Assembly (NCBI GenBank): GCA_015259305.1
Contig: JABZGO010000132.1
Location: forward strand, 1 to 5,577
DNA length: 5,577 bases
DNA from: Alloprevotella tannerae
GTDB lineage: Bacteria; Bacteroidota; Bacteroidia; Bacteroidales; Bacteroidaceae
Direction of reading: 5' to 3'
Position numbers and translations under genes: made by a program. This document shows, one piece after another, positions 5,278-5,577 of this stretch; positions within the stretch are counted from its first letter, which is position 1, and each line of letters opens with the position of its first letter. A model generated the notes under the pieces. That model saw only the letters and a list, made by a program, of their open reading frames with translations, was not told where the DNA came from and ran no database searches.

Positions 5278-5577
5278 ATGAAAAAGTTTTTGTTGTTGGC
5301 GGCTTTGATTTGCGGCCTTAGCGCTACGGCGCAAGAATTCCGTTTCGGCTTAACAGGTGGCTTAAACGTAAGTGCTCCGACTCACCTCGATTCTAAAGTA
5401 GGTTTTAACCTTGGTGCGCGCGGCGAAGCGCGCTTGAAGAAAGGCTTCAGCCTGACCGGTGCTTTCTTACTTTCAAGCCAGGGCTGGAAGCAGTCGATCG
5501 ATTGGGACGGCCGTAGCGGTTATGGCTTAGATGCTGAGGCTTATTATTTCAAAATGCCTCTCCGCGCCATGTACAGA
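5278..5577 (+). CDS. Outer-membrane beta-barrel protein (PorT/OMP_b-brl-like), 3' end outside the window
   Basis: The first 100 codons of a gene that runs off the right edge with no stop. Translation starts MKKFLLLAALICGLSATAQ, a typical signal peptide with probable cleavage after ATA, just before QEF. The mature part begins EFRFGLTGGLNVSAP, then GFNLGARGEARLKKGFSLTGAFLLSS, Y-G-L-D and YYFKMPLRAMYR. Alternating hydrophobic strands, a G-G-L-N turn near the start and 'Y-x-x-x-P-L' near residues 91-97 are characteristic of the small Bacteroidetes outer-membrane beta-barrel families annotated as 'porin family protein' or PorT-like, usually around 180-250 residues. Such proteins sit in the outer membrane; specific function is rarely known. 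The only ATG consistent with a signal peptide is 5278. It is transcribed away from the receptor gene and may share regulation with it through the 223-bp spacer, although both could be independent. Confidence 0.85.
   Translation, partial: MKKFLLLAALICGLSATAQEFRFGLTGGLNVSAPTHLDSKVGFNLGARGEARLKKGFSLTGAFLLSSQGWKQSIDWDGRSGYGLDAEAYYFKMPLRAMYR

Overview
The window looks like chromosomal DNA of a Bacteroidales bacterium, probably Prevotellaceae or a close relative. The evidence is a surface-type lipoprotein of the fimbrillin/FISUMP kind, a TonB-dependent receptor with the long pre-signal extension typical of Bacteroidetes BtuB-like receptors, a PorT-type outer-membrane barrel, Bacteroidetes -7 boxes (TAnnTTTG) ahead of three of the four genes, and no Shine-Dalgarno sequences. 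The genus is not fixed by what can be read here.

Layout. Bases 1-300 hold no convincing gene. A T-rich tract and a -7 box (352-359) lead into a two-gene unit on the + strand: a 68-residue acidic small protein of unknown function (429-635), then, 22 bases later, a 622-residue lipoprotein (658-2526) with an Mfa/fimbrillin-like N-terminal half and a FISUMP-like C-terminal half. Bases 2527-2990 are a convergent intergenic region with nested repeat structure: a nearly perfect 84-base palindrome (2642-2725) inside a 16-bp imperfect inverted repeat, itself bounded by an 11-bp direct repeat. This resembles a small non-autonomous mobile element or a structured RNA. A probable terminator (2907-2942) then serves the minus-strand gene. 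The TonB-dependent receptor (5054-2991, minus) diverges from a truncated outer-membrane beta-barrel gene (5278 to the window end, plus). Their 223-bp spacer carries one -7 box facing each way and a short dyad at the receptor's predicted transcription start.

Function. All four genes appear to make exported or envelope-associated products, except that the small protein's location is unknown. The two-gene unit probably makes a surface-exposed adhesin-like lipoprotein plus a small companion. The receptor probably imports a cobalamin-type ligand across the outer membrane; that substrate is a family-based inference, and no cobalamin riboswitch is visible upstream. The segment from about 300 to 2880 is visibly more AT-rich than the receptor and barrel genes (13 G+C in bases 301-360 and 24 in 1921-1980, against 39 in 4201-4260), which suggests a different history for the lipoprotein unit. 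The most unusual items are the nested repeat element, the small ORF paired with the lipoprotein, and the phased T-tract over the promoter.
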